From NCBI GenBank assembly GCA_037479115.1, contig JBBFLK010000007.1, forward strand, positions 1 through 64,000: DNA of 64,000 bases. Direction: 5' to 3'. A program made the translations under genes and the position numbers. Source of the stretch: Anaerohalosphaeraceae bacterium (GTDB taxonomy: Bacteria > Planctomycetota > Phycisphaerae > Sedimentisphaerales > Anaerohalosphaeraceae). The number at the start of each line of letters is the position of its first letter. Positions within the stretch are counted from its first letter, which is position 1. The notes under the pieces are model-generated. The model had not been told where the DNA came from, searched no databases, and worked only from the letters and a program-made list of their open reading frames with translations. Below are positions 26,756-35,003 of the stretch, one piece after another.

Positions 26756-27760
26756 TCAGGGCAGTTCGCCGGTGAACTCCTCCGCCAAATCCCGGCAGGT
26801 AATCAGACCGAGATAGTCCTGACGGGACCCCGAAGAGGTTTCTGAAACCACCAGGGCCAGCGGCTGTTTGTGCCGGCACATCTGATGAAGTGCGGACAAA
26901 ACGGAACACCCGGCCGGAAGGGTCAAAATCGGCTTCAGATAGGGTTCCAGCCCTGAACAGGTTTCCAAATCCGTCAGGACGTCATAGACCTCTATCCAGC
27001 CGCGAATGGTTTGAGGGGTCTGTTCATAGACGGGCAGTCGGGAAAACGGCGACTGAGCCAGACGGGCCCGGAGAGCTTCACCGCCGGTATGGACTTCGAG
27101 CATCTGGACCCGGCGCCACGGAGTCATCACGGAAGCAATCGGCAGCGAGGGGGTCCGAAGCAGCCGCTCCATCATCGCTTTTTGGATGTCGCTCAGAAGG
27201 CCCTCCTCCCGCGTCTCGTGGAAAATCTGCTGAATCTGTTCCCGCTGGGTCAAATCGACGGCCTGAGGGGTATCAATGGAGGTGTGAAAAATCCGATTGA
27301 GCCGTCCGGAGCCCCATTTCAGAACGGATGTTATGCCGCTTTTGGTAAATAACGTATAAACAAACCAAATGACCGGAGACAGGGCCAGCAGAAAAGTGTT
27401 GGCTCGATAATAAAAGAGATTTTTCGGAAGGATATCGACACAGATAAACAGCAGAGGTGTCATAACCGCTGTGGAATACAGTTCGGCCAGCGCCGGATGT
27501 TTTAATCGAGTATAAAAAAGATAAGTGGCCAGACTTGTAGCAAAATAATTGGCCAGATTGTTGGCCATCAGCAGGCTGAGCACCAGCCCATGACTGTCTC
27601 GAACAGCCTGAGAAAGAAGCAGATGAAGCGGTCTTTTCTGCTCAGCGCCGAGCCGAAGCCAAAAACGGCTGAGCCGATAGGTTCCGGTCTCAGAACCGGC
27701 CATGATTCCGCTCAGACCAATCAGTACCGCCAGGGCGGCCAAAGAAAGATAGAGGTTCAT
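26756..27760 (-). CDS. CNNM-type membrane protein with CBS pair (CorC/HlyC-like family)
   Basis: About 334 residues from the ATG at 27760. An N-terminal CNNM (DUF21) domain with three to four membrane helices (about 1-150; GIMAGSETGTYRLSRFWL, LLMANNLANYFAT) is followed by a CBS pair (about 190-325; ASVMTPWRRVQMLEV, SRLPVYEQTPQTIRGWIEVYDVL). Relatives move Mg2+ or other divalent cations. Its start overlaps the end of the next CNNM gene by four bases, so the two are made together and may form a heterodimer. There is no CorC_HlyC C-terminal domain. Confidence 0.82.
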   Translation of the reverse strand: MNLYLSLAALAVLIGLSGIMAGSETGTYRLSRFWLRLGAEQKRPLHLLLSQAVRDSHGLVLSLLMANNLANYFATSLATYLFYTRLKHPALAELYSTAVMTPLLFICVDILPKNLFYYRANTFLLALSPVIWFVYTLFTKSGITSVLKWGSGRLNRIFHTSIDTPQAVDLTQREQIQQIFHETREEGLLSDIQKAMMERLLRTPSLPIASVMTPWRRVQMLEVHTGGEALRARLAQSPFSRLPVYEQTPQTIRGWIEVYDVLTDLETCSGLEPYLKPILTLPAGCSVLSALHQMCRHKQPLALVVSETSSGSRQDYLGLITCRDLAEEFTGELP

Positions 27761-29043
27761 GACGGTTTCTCCTCTTCCTCCCCGCCGGAAGCAGAACGCA
27801 GCGTCAGGATCAGGGAGGCAATCCGGTTTCGAGAAACGGTCTCCACAGTAAATTCGAGGTTTTTCCACTGAATTTTGTCGCCGGGGCGAGGTGCCCGGCC
27901 GAGCAGGGCGGTTACAAGCCCGCCGACAGTGGCCAGATGGCGATACTCCGGCTCGATTTCATCCGGTGCAATCCACTCATATAGAGGCAAATCAGCCCCC
28001 AATCGATACGTTAACGGACCGAGCACCTGAATGGGAGATTCGCTTTCAGATGTCTCCGGAGAGGAGATGAGTTCTCGCAGCAGGTCCTGCAGACTGACAG
28101 AGCCGGCGATTCCGCCGTATTCGTCCACAACAATCGCGAATTCCTTCTTTTCTTTTCGAAAGGTTTCCAGAAGTGATTCGGCTTTTTTCTGTTCCGGCAC
28201 AAAAAGGGGGGCGCGCAGCAAAGAAGAAAGAGGAGCATTTCTTTGCTGCAGGAGGTCCGGAAGATAAAGCACACCCAGAATGTTGTCAATCCGTTCCCGA
28301 TACACGGGTAGGTACTTCTGACGATGCTTTGCGAACAGTTGTAAGATGACGGAAACAGATGTTGTTTCTTCACAGGCAGGCATATCGACCCGGGGTGTCA
28401 TCAGATGACGCACCTTCAGGAAGCCGAAATGGACCACTTCCGTTAAAATCCGGTTTTCATCGGGAGAGAGCAGGCCCTGACGGGCGGAAGAGTGGAACAG
28501 AAGGTTCAGAGAAGAGGCATTGACGGAAGGGGATGTCGGATGACAGCGGTTTCCCAGAACGAGCCGGCAGAACGGACGGACTAACCCAAAATCCAGAGCG
28601 GACATCAGAGGGCCGAGCACCTGAAGTCCCAGCCAGCAGGGCAGGGAGGCCCATCGACAGAATTGCGGTGCATTGGAATAAGCCAGTGATTTGGGAAGCA
28701 TTTCACCAAAAAGCACAAGAACCACAAAGAAAAAGGCGGCACATAAAGAGCCGGCCATCGGATTGACTTCTTTGGCGATTTTCAGGGAAAAAACGCTGGC
28801 CAGTGCATAGAACGAGACATTGACCAGCATGTTGCTGAACAGAATGGCGGTCAGAAACTGACTGGGCCGAAGCAGAAGCTGATGCACCAGCCGTTCCGTA
28901 GGAAGAGCAGATTTGGCAAAAAGGGTTAATTGACGGTGAGAAAGATGAAAAAAGGCCGTTTCGGAAGCGGAGCAGAAGGCCGAACCGCACAGCAGGACCG
29001 CCATTGCCAGAAGACGCCATCCGTATTGCCACCCTGCTTCCAT
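27757..29043 (-). CDS. CNNM/CBS/CorC-HlyC-type membrane protein
   Basis: 428 residues. DUF21/CNNM membrane domain (about 1-180, CSASETAFFHLSHRQL, LVLFGEMLPKSLAYSN), CBS pair (about 215-330, VRHLMTPRVDMPACEE, YLPVYRERIDNILGVLYLPDLL, FAIVVDEYGGIAGSVSLQDLL) and a C-terminal CorC_HlyC domain (about 345-420, GLVTALLGRAPRPGDKI). Full-length member of the family; ion specificity cannot be told. Upstream 24 bases is the histidine kinase gene, in the same direction. Confidence 0.87.
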   Translation of the reverse strand: MEAGWQYGWRLLAMAVLLCGSAFCSASETAFFHLSHRQLTLFAKSALPTERLVHQLLLRPSQFLTAILFSNMLVNVSFYALASVFSLKIAKEVNPMAGSLCAAFFFVVLVLFGEMLPKSLAYSNAPQFCRWASLPCWLGLQVLGPLMSALDFGLVRPFCRLVLGNRCHPTSPSVNASSLNLLFHSSARQGLLSPDENRILTEVVHFGFLKVRHLMTPRVDMPACEETTSVSVILQLFAKHRQKYLPVYRERIDNILGVLYLPDLLQQRNAPLSSLLRAPLFVPEQKKAESLLETFRKEKKEFAIVVDEYGGIAGSVSLQDLLRELISSPETSESESPIQVLGPLTYRLGADLPLYEWIAPDEIEPEYRHLATVGGLVTALLGRAPRPGDKIQWKNLEFTVETVSRNRIASLILTLRSASGGEEEEKPS

Positions 29044-29067
29044 TGTGGTGATGCAGAATCCAAAACC

Positions 29068-29838
29068 TTATGAACGCTCCGGCAGCCAGAGGGTAAAAAC
29101 AGTTCCCTGACCGGGGGCGGACTGAACCTGAAGGGTTCCGCCGTGATTTTCAAGAACTTTTTTGCAGAAGGCCAGTCCGAGTCCGTGGCCCTTTCGCTGT
29201 CCCTGTTTTCCATCCTTGGTGGTGAAAAACGGTTCAAAGATGTGAGGCATCTGCTCCGGCGGAATGCCGCAGCCGGTATCGGAGATATGAATCTGAAGAC
29301 CTTCCAGATGAGGATTAGCTCGAATCTCCAGACGACCGCCTTTGCCGAGCATGGCTTCCCGTGCATTCAGAATGAGATTCATCAGGACCTGTCGCATTCC
29401 AATCGGGTCCATCAGAGCGTACAAATCTTCGGGGATGTCTTTGACAACCCGAATGCCGTCCTTTCGAAAGTCACGGGCCATTGTGGAGAAAGCATCATCC
29501 AGAAGTTTCCGAATGGAGTATCGGACTTTGGACATTTCCTTTTGGCCGGCAAGAACAGGCACCTGCTGAAGGATTTCGGCGGCCTGGCTGCCGAGATGAA
29601 CGGCTTTTTTGAGTGCCTTTTGGATTAATTCCGTGTCGGCGGAGTCCTGAAGAGCCATCTGGGCATAACTGGTCAGGGGGGTCAGCAGGTTGTTGATTTC
29701 ATGAGCCACCATGGCCCAGGCCTTCCCGACCATAGACAATTGCTCCATCTGTTCCAGTCGGGCGGACAATTCCTGATTCTTCCGCTTAACCAGCTCAATC
29801 TTCCGATGCAGATTTTGCCGTTTCTCCAGGATGTTCAA
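29068..29838 (-). CDS. Soluble histidine kinase
   Basis: 256 residues from a TTG start with GGAG ten bases upstream. No membrane helix: an N-terminal coiled coil (about 1-35) is followed by the H-box AMVAHEINNLLTPL (phospho-His near 46) and a complete HATPase domain with N-box LMNLILNAREA, G1 DTGCGIP, F-box FEPFFTTK and G2 GHGLGLAFCKK. Typical NtrB-like core. No sensor domain, so input must come through the coiled coil or a partner. Receivers lie at 24373-25286 and 30261-30731. Confidence 0.88.
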   Translation of the reverse strand: MNILEKRQNLHRKIELVKRKNQELSARLEQMEQLSMVGKAWAMVAHEINNLLTPLTSYAQMALQDSADTELIQKALKKAVHLGSQAAEILQQVPVLAGQKEMSKVRYSIRKLLDDAFSTMARDFRKDGIRVVKDIPEDLYALMDPIGMRQVLMNLILNAREAMLGKGGRLEIRANPHLEGLQIHISDTGCGIPPEQMPHIFEPFFTTKDGKQGQRKGHGLGLAFCKKVLENHGGTLQVQSAPGQGTVFTLWLPERS

Positions 29839-29952
29839 CAGATGTTTTCTCCTTCACCAATCGAAAACATAAAAGTCTTGTTCTTTGTCACAATAAAAGA
29901 TACTCTATCTCTGTCAAATAATATCGGTTAAGCTGAGTTTTTTCTTGAGATT

Positions 29953-30219
29953 ATGGATTATCAGGACATTGTAGAGGAATTGCTGTCGGTCCTGTCGAGC
30001 AGGAACGTCCTGATTCGCCAGGAAACCATGGGGGGCGGCGGGGGAGGGCTTTGCGAAATTCGCGGCCGAAAAATCTTTTTCCTGGATTCACAAGCATCCT
30101 CAATGGACTGTGCTGTTCAGGCCGCCAAAGCTGTTTTAAAGGTAGTCGAGGACCCGGAAACTATCTATCTTAAACCGGCTGTACGGGATTTTCTTGACAG
30201 GGTCAGCCAGATGGAGTGA
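29953..30219 (+). CDS. Unknown 88-residue protein
   Basis: Starts MDYQDIVEELLSVLSSRNVLIRQETM, then six Gly in a row and GLCEIRGRKIFFLDSQASSMDCAVQAAKAV. The pattern (helix, Gly loop, two short strands, helix) is regular and soluble, but I cannot name the family. It is divergent from the kinase gene and 41 bases ahead of a receiver gene, so a link to signalling is possible. Ribosome site is weak (GAG). Confidence 0.6.
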   Translation: MDYQDIVEELLSVLSSRNVLIRQETMGGGGGGLCEIRGRKIFFLDSQASSMDCAVQAAKAVLKVVEDPETIYLKPAVRDFLDRVSQME

Positions 30220-30260
30220 AGTATCAGGTGAATAGTAGGTTTTGAAGGGACAAGACAAAT

Positions 30261-30731
30261 ATGACTCATAATGTCGACAATAGACTGCCTTTGGTTCTGG
30301 TTGTTGATGACAATCCTCAGAACCTCGAATTGATATTGGCCTGTCTGGAAGATGTGGAATGCCGGACCATTTCGGCCACGGACGGTTTTACTGCGCTGGA
30401 ACTGGTTAAGACAGAACATCCGGATCTGGTGCTGCTGGACGTGATGATGCCGAAAATCAGCGGCTTCGAAGTCTGCCGGCGAATCAAGAGCAATCCGGAG
30501 ACCGAAGAAATTCCGGTTATTATGGTGACAGCGCTGAATGAACTGGGGGATATTGAACGGGCAATTCAATCCGGAACGGATGATTTTCTCAGCAAGCCGA
30601 TAAACAAATGGGAGCTGGTGGTTCGGGTCCGCACCATGCTGAAGATTAAGCATTTGAGCGACAGACTGGAACGGACGTTGGCTTATTTAAATGAAATCGA
30701 GAAAACATCCGGCACCGACAGGGGGGGCTAA
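30261..30731 (+). CDS. Response regulator receiver protein (PleD/CheY-type)
   Basis: 156 residues. Receiver core: VLVVDDNPQNLELI, phosphoacceptor Asp in LVLLDVMMPKISGFEVC, Thr in VIMVTALNELGD, Lys in FLSKPINKWEL. A C-terminal helix (about 125-150) extends as a possible coiled coil without an output domain. The ribosome site GAAGGGA is well placed. Adjacent to the kinase and the 88-residue protein. Confidence 0.88.
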   Translation: MTHNVDNRLPLVLVVDDNPQNLELILACLEDVECRTISATDGFTALELVKTEHPDLVLLDVMMPKISGFEVCRRIKSNPETEEIPVIMVTALNELGDIERAIQSGTDDFLSKPINKWELVVRVRTMLKIKHLSDRLERTLAYLNEIEKTSGTDRGG

Positions 30732-31034
30732 CGGTCATTTTGGGACATTGATTGTATCCGTTTTCCTCAGAGTTGAGCCACTGGGGAGGTTTACCTTTTG
30801 TTGATTTATAACTCTTTTTTTTACAAAAGAGTTAGGCATCCCTTTTCGGCTGTACAATTCCTTTTATCCCACCAGCCCCTACAGCCGCTAAAATTAGGCC
30901 GTTCGCAGAAAGGATTGCATCTTTTTTTATTTATCGGGTTTTGCCCCTCTTAATCGGCATTGCGGGCTTGTCGATAACATCAGCGGATGCCTGACAGATG
31001 AACATCAACGGAACTGCTGAGGATACGCTCTTTT
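30732..31034. other. Non-coding region before the TPR gene (303 bases)
   Basis: Holds an A/T-rich inverted repeat AACTCTTTT (30810-30818) and AAAAGAGTT (30825-30833), which could form a hairpin but has no T run after it. No convincing promoter pair, gene or RNA was found in the remainder. Confidence 0.4.
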
Positions 31035-32654
31035 ATGAGTAAACTGCTTGAGATTTTCGGAAAGGCAATCACAGTCGATACGGCTGAATTGATATGGCAT
31101 TGGTTAATGACGATTCGCACCCAGCATCAGCCGGCTCCGCCGCCCTGGCAGGCTGAACTGGACGGCGTTCTCGAACAGCTGGGACGCCGCGATTACCGTA
31201 CAGCGGAAGAAGCGCTCAAACGGTATCTGTCGGAGGTTCCGGATTGCCTTTTCGGGCGGATTACGGCGGCGTCCGTGTGCCTGTATCGAAACGACCTCCC
31301 GGGGGCTTATGAGCAGCTTCAGAGCGTCTATCTGCGCCAGCCGAGCAATACGATGGCGCTGTATGCGATGGGCTACTGCCGGGAGCGGATGGGGCAGTTG
31401 AGCGAAGCGCTGGAGTTCTATCAGGACTGCATTAAGTTCAAAAGTCACCTTCAGCTGCCGCGGCTTCGGATGGCGGCGATTTATTTCCAGTCCGGCCGTC
31501 TGGATAAGACCATTCGGGAATATGAGATGCTGACAACCGAGCATCCGGAGGATATCAGTGCACACGTGCTTTTGGGGAACTTGTACCTGCTGGACGGCCG
31601 GGCTGAGCAGGCCGTTGACACGTTTAACATGGCGATTTTGTCGCATCCGGATAATTTCCGGCAGGACAGCCCTAACGAAGAAATCCAGCGGATGCTCGAG
31701 AACGGGCTGTTTGAAGAAGCCGTGGAGAATATCCTCGGATTGATGGAGCAGACCGGACCGCAGCCGGATTTGTATTTGCATCTGGCGGATATTTACAGCC
31801 GGAATGACAATCCCTCAGAGGCAATTGTGCATTATGAGCAGGCCCTTCGTCTTCAGCCCAATTATCTGGAGGCGGCGATCAAATTGGGGACTCAGTATCT
31901 GCGGAATCGTCAATATACGCCGGCCGCGGAACAATTTAATCAGGCGGCGGAAATCAATGATGAGATTGTGGATGCCTATATGGGGCTTTGTCGAGCCCAG
32001 TACGCCGCCGGACAGACGGACGAAGCCGAACAAACTCTGGCACTGGGGGCGGCCATCCAGCAAAACAGCGGACTTCTTTATTCCGAGACGGCGCTGCTGT
32101 ATTTCCAGGCGGCCCTGGATGCCCATCGAATTCTTCATCAGGATATCGAAAAAACGACAATTCAGATGGAAGATGTTCTGGAGGCCCACAAAAGACAGAT
32201 AGCCCGGCGCATCCATTGTGCGGATGTGTATTATAAATACGGCATTTTGCTTATGGGCGGTGCCCGGTATGAAGAGGCAATCGAACAGTTTCAGAAAGCC
32301 CTGAGCATCAACAGTACCCATTATCGCGCCCGGACAAAACTGGCAATGTGTCTGTTTGAAACAGGACGAACGGAGGAAGCGCTTCACGAAATAACCAGCG
32401 AACCCCCCCTCGAACAGAATCTTCTGCAGCTGCATTATCGAACGGCCGTACTGTTTTGTGATCAAAAACAATTCACTCGTGCCATGCGGCACCTGAAGGC
32501 GGTGTTCCAGCAGGAGGATGCCTCCGACCTGTACCAGAATATTGAATTGGTTCTGGAAAATCTGGGCCTGATTGACCGGACGTTAAGCACCTGGAAGCAG
32601 CTTTCGGAAATGTCGGAAAACATTTTGCCGCAGCCGGCGGGCTCTAAGGAGTAA
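31035..32654 (+). CDS. Large tetratricopeptide-repeat protein
   Basis: 539 residues without a signal peptide or membrane helix. From about residue 45 to the end it is built of TPR-like helix pairs (TAEEALKRYLSEVP, ALYAMGYCRERMGQLSEALEFYQD, LYLHLADIYSRNDNPSEAIVHYEQALRLQPN, YEEAIEQFQKALSINS and others). Likely a cytoplasmic scaffold. The partners cannot be read from sequence; it sits alone between the receiver gene and a terminator. The ATG has GAGGA upstream at wide spacing. Confidence 0.75.
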   Translation: MSKLLEIFGKAITVDTAELIWHWLMTIRTQHQPAPPPWQAELDGVLEQLGRRDYRTAEEALKRYLSEVPDCLFGRITAASVCLYRNDLPGAYEQLQSVYLRQPSNTMALYAMGYCRERMGQLSEALEFYQDCIKFKSHLQLPRLRMAAIYFQSGRLDKTIREYEMLTTEHPEDISAHVLLGNLYLLDGRAEQAVDTFNMAILSHPDNFRQDSPNEEIQRMLENGLFEEAVENILGLMEQTGPQPDLYLHLADIYSRNDNPSEAIVHYEQALRLQPNYLEAAIKLGTQYLRNRQYTPAAEQFNQAAEINDEIVDAYMGLCRAQYAAGQTDEAEQTLALGAAIQQNSGLLYSETALLYFQAALDAHRILHQDIEKTTIQMEDVLEAHKRQIARRIHCADVYYKYGILLMGGARYEEAIEQFQKALSINSTHYRARTKLAMCLFETGRTEEALHEITSEPPLEQNLLQLHYRTAVLFCDQKQFTRAMRHLKAVFQQEDASDLYQNIELVLENLGLIDRTLSTWKQLSEMSENILPQPAGSKE

Positions 32655-32794
32655 CTCTACGGCAGTCTGACCCCAAGATAGTTCCGTCTGAAAAATATAG
32701 ATTTCCGCCTGAAAAAACGATTTGCTTTGGCCTCTCTGTCTGTGAATGCAACATAAGATACATTATAGGACGTTATAGGGGGGGGCAAAAAAAG

Positions 32795-32825
32795 AAAAAA
32801 GCCCGCGTTCAGCGGGCCTTTTGTT
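32795..32825. terminator. Bidirectional terminator between two convergent units
   Basis: GCCCGC (32801-32806) pairs with GCGGGC (32812-32817) around a 5-base loop. It is flanked by an A-rich run on the left and T-rich sequence on the right, so it can serve both the rightward TPR gene and the leftward FloA operon. Confidence 0.8.
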
Positions 32826-32845
32826 TGGAAACGGTTTGCCTGCGG

Positions 32846-33355
32846 CTATCTACGCAAACCAAGCGGTTTTTCTAAAATCTCCGAGGCGGCGATTAAACAG
32901 CGAATCTGATGCGGGTCTGAAAGCATTTTTCTGAGCAAATGGACATCCAGGCCGGACCGGACGGACTGTTTTTCATGCCGTAAGGATTGAATCTGCGCAT
33001 CTTCTTTCTCCCCGGAGACGGGGTTGGATACAGCGGCCGGCTCCTGGACAACAGGTTTTTCTTTTTGTTTCGGAAACGGCTGATGCGCCTCAGCTCTTGA
33101 CGCGTAAGGCATTTGCCTGACAGGTCTGCGCGGCGGTATGGCTGTTTTTTCCGCAACGTTTGCATAAGGAAGCGGATGTTTCGGTTGAGGACGGACCTTT
33201 GGATGCAAAGGTTCACCGGGCTTGGCCGGCGTCTGTCTTCCAGTATCTTCTTCGAGTTCCAGACCTTCTTTTTCGGCTTTTTTCTTCAGGGCGTTTCCGA
33301 TGGCCGATATAAGAAGAAAGACACCGATTATGATAATTTCAATCAGGTTGTCCAT
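32846..33355 (-). CDS. Unknown membrane-anchored protein at the end of the FloA operon
   Basis: 169 residues with one N-terminal helix (LIEIIIIGVFLLISAIGNAL), then a long Pro/Lys/Glu-rich low-complexity middle (about 25-120) and a short helical C-terminus (LLRKMLSDPHQIRCLIAASEILEKPLGL). I do not recognise it. It follows floA by 49 bases with GGAG at its start, so it may be a membrane partner of the flotillin-like protein; this is inference from position. Confidence 0.6.
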   Translation of the reverse strand: MDNLIEIIIIGVFLLISAIGNALKKKAEKEGLELEEDTGRQTPAKPGEPLHPKVRPQPKHPLPYANVAEKTAIPPRRPVRQMPYASRAEAHQPFPKQKEKPVVQEPAAVSNPVSGEKEDAQIQSLRHEKQSVRSGLDVHLLRKMLSDPHQIRCLIAASEILEKPLGLRR

Positions 33356-33404
33356 AGGGGGCTTCTCCCCGACAAAAACAGAGTTAAAAAGGAATCAATT
33401 TATC

Positions 33405-34442
33405 TTATTCCTCTTTCCTTTCGGTTCCTCCGCGGGCGATTGAATCACGCATACTCGTATCCGCCTTAATGTTCTGCATCCGGTAGTAATCCATAATCCC
33501 CAGATTGCCCTGCCGGAAGGCCTCCGCGATGGCCTTGGGGATTTCCGCTTCGGCCAGGACGACTTTGGCCCGGTTTTCCTCGACGAGGGCTTTCATTTCC
33601 TGTTCGCGGGCCACCGCCATAGCACGGCGTTTTTCCGCCTCGGCTTTGGCACGCTTCAGGTCGGCTTCGGCCTGGGCGCCCTGCAGCTGAGCCCCGATGT
33701 TTTCGCCCACATCCACATCGGCAATATCAATGGAGAGAATCTCGAAGGCCGTGCCGGCATCCAGACCCTTGTCCAGAACGGATTTGGAGATTTTATCCGG
33801 ATTTTCCAGAACTTGTTTGTGGGTAATCGCACTGCCGATGGTGGTTACAATGCCTTCGCCGACACGGGCGATGATGGTTTCTTCGGTGGCTCCGCCGATC
33901 AGTCGGTCGATATTGGCCCGGACAGTGACTCGGGCCTTGGCTTTCAGCTGGATGCCGTCCTGTGCTACGGCATCCACGGTTTCCTTGCCTTTCCGCGGGT
34001 CCGGACAGTCAATCACCTTGGGATTGACGCTGGTTTGAACGGCATCGAGAATATCGCGTCCAGCCAGGTCAATCGCTGTGGCCACCTTCCAGGTGAGGTT
34101 GATATTGGCCCGGTCGGCGGCAATCAGAGCCCGGACAACGTTGGGAACTCGCCCTCCCGCCAGATAGTGGCTTTCCAGCTGAGAGGTGCTGATGTCCAGC
34201 CCGGCCTTGCTGGCCATAATTCGGCTTCGGACAATCGTTCGAGCGTCCACCTTTCGGAAGGTCATTCCAATCAGCTCCAGCAGCGAGACGTGAGCCCCGG
34301 ACAGCCAGGCCTGTATCCAGAGACTGCCGTATTTTAAGATGACCATCAAAAAGGCCAGAACAATAATGCCGACAATAACAAAAAGGGCAATTTTGAACTG
34401 AACCGGAATTTCCAGCAGAATAAGGTGCTGCAAACTGTTCAT
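33405..34442 (-). CDS. floA: Flotillin-like protein FloA
   Basis: 345 residues. An N-terminal membrane hairpin (about 15-45, [24 protein letters not shown]) is followed by the FloA/YqfA domain with [49 protein letters not shown] and an Ala/Glu-rich coiled coil (about 235-300). Forms oligomers in membrane microdomains. It sits downstream of two NfeD-family genes, a pairing known for stomatin and flotillin genes in many bacteria. Confidence 0.93.
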   Translation of the reverse strand: MNSLQHLILLEIPVQFKIALFVIVGIIVLAFLMVILKYGSLWIQAWLSGAHVSLLELIGMTFRKVDARTIVRSRIMASKAGLDISTSQLESHYLAGGRVPNVVRALIAADRANINLTWKVATAIDLAGRDILDAVQTSVNPKVIDCPDPRKGKETVDAVAQDGIQLKAKARVTVRANIDRLIGGATEETIIARVGEGIVTTIGSAITHKQVLENPDKISKSVLDKGLDAGTAFEILSIDIADVDVGENIGAQLQGAQAEADLKRAKAEAEKRRAMAVAREQEMKALVEENRAKVVLAEAEIPKAIAEAFRQGNLGIMDYYRMQNIKADTSMRDSIARGGTERKEE

Positions 34443-34496
34443 ATCAAATCCTTTCAGAAAAACCCTTCCTTATAAAACCGATTGTTTAGTTGCCGT

Positions 34497-35003
34497 TTAT
34501 TTTATTTCTTCCACAGGCCGTACGGTCAGCGTTGTTCCCTGAACCCGAATGACCCTGACTTTTCTATCCACATCAATAAAGCCCCTTTCGGAAACGCACT
34601 CCAGACGCCGTCCGTCAAAGTCGCAAATGCCGACAGGCCGCAGGGGAGTTCGAACAATTCCCTCTCTCGAGAGCATTTCCTGCAGGTCCCGGCAGTCCGG
34701 GACGGCATCCCCCCTGCCGACATCCGGTTTCCCGAGAATCATTTTTTGACCGATGGATGTCTTTGGGAAAAGTCGATAGACTATCATCCAGATTACAGGG
34801 ATTAACGCAGCCGCCGTGCCTACCCCAATCCATCCGCTCAAAGGTCCATACTCAAAAAAGATGGCAATCCCAGCTCCCAGCGAGACCAGAGCCGAAACAG
34901 TCAAAATTCCGAAACTGGGAACGAAGATTTCAAGAACCAGCAGGATAGCGCAGGCAGCAAAAAGAAAAACGGCCAATACAAACCAGAGTATATCCGTTAT
35001 CAT
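34497..35003 (-). CDS. Short NfeD protein (NfeD1b type)
   Basis: 168 residues from the ATG at 35003, which overlaps the stop codon of the larger NfeD gene as ATGA. Three to four membrane helices (about 5-90) precede an OB-fold-like C-terminal domain (about 105-165, GRRLECVSERGFIDVDRKVRVIRVQGTTLTVRPVE). No protease domain. Works with flotillin/stomatin-type proteins in known systems. An in-frame extension upstream is not used because it lies inside the neighbouring gene. Confidence 0.85.
   Translation of the reverse strand: MITDILWFVLAVFLFAACAILLVLEIFVPSFGILTVSALVSLGAGIAIFFEYGPLSGWIGVGTAAALIPVIWMIVYRLFPKTSIGQKMILGKPDVGRGDAVPDCRDLQEMLSREGIVRTPLRPVGICDFDGRRLECVSERGFIDVDRKVRVIRVQGTTLTVRPVEEIK

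Noticed and set aside
30810-30833. Inverted repeat AACTCTTTT/AAAAGAGTT as a terminator
   Set aside because: A/T-only stem without a T run after it; recorded as part of the non-coding region only.
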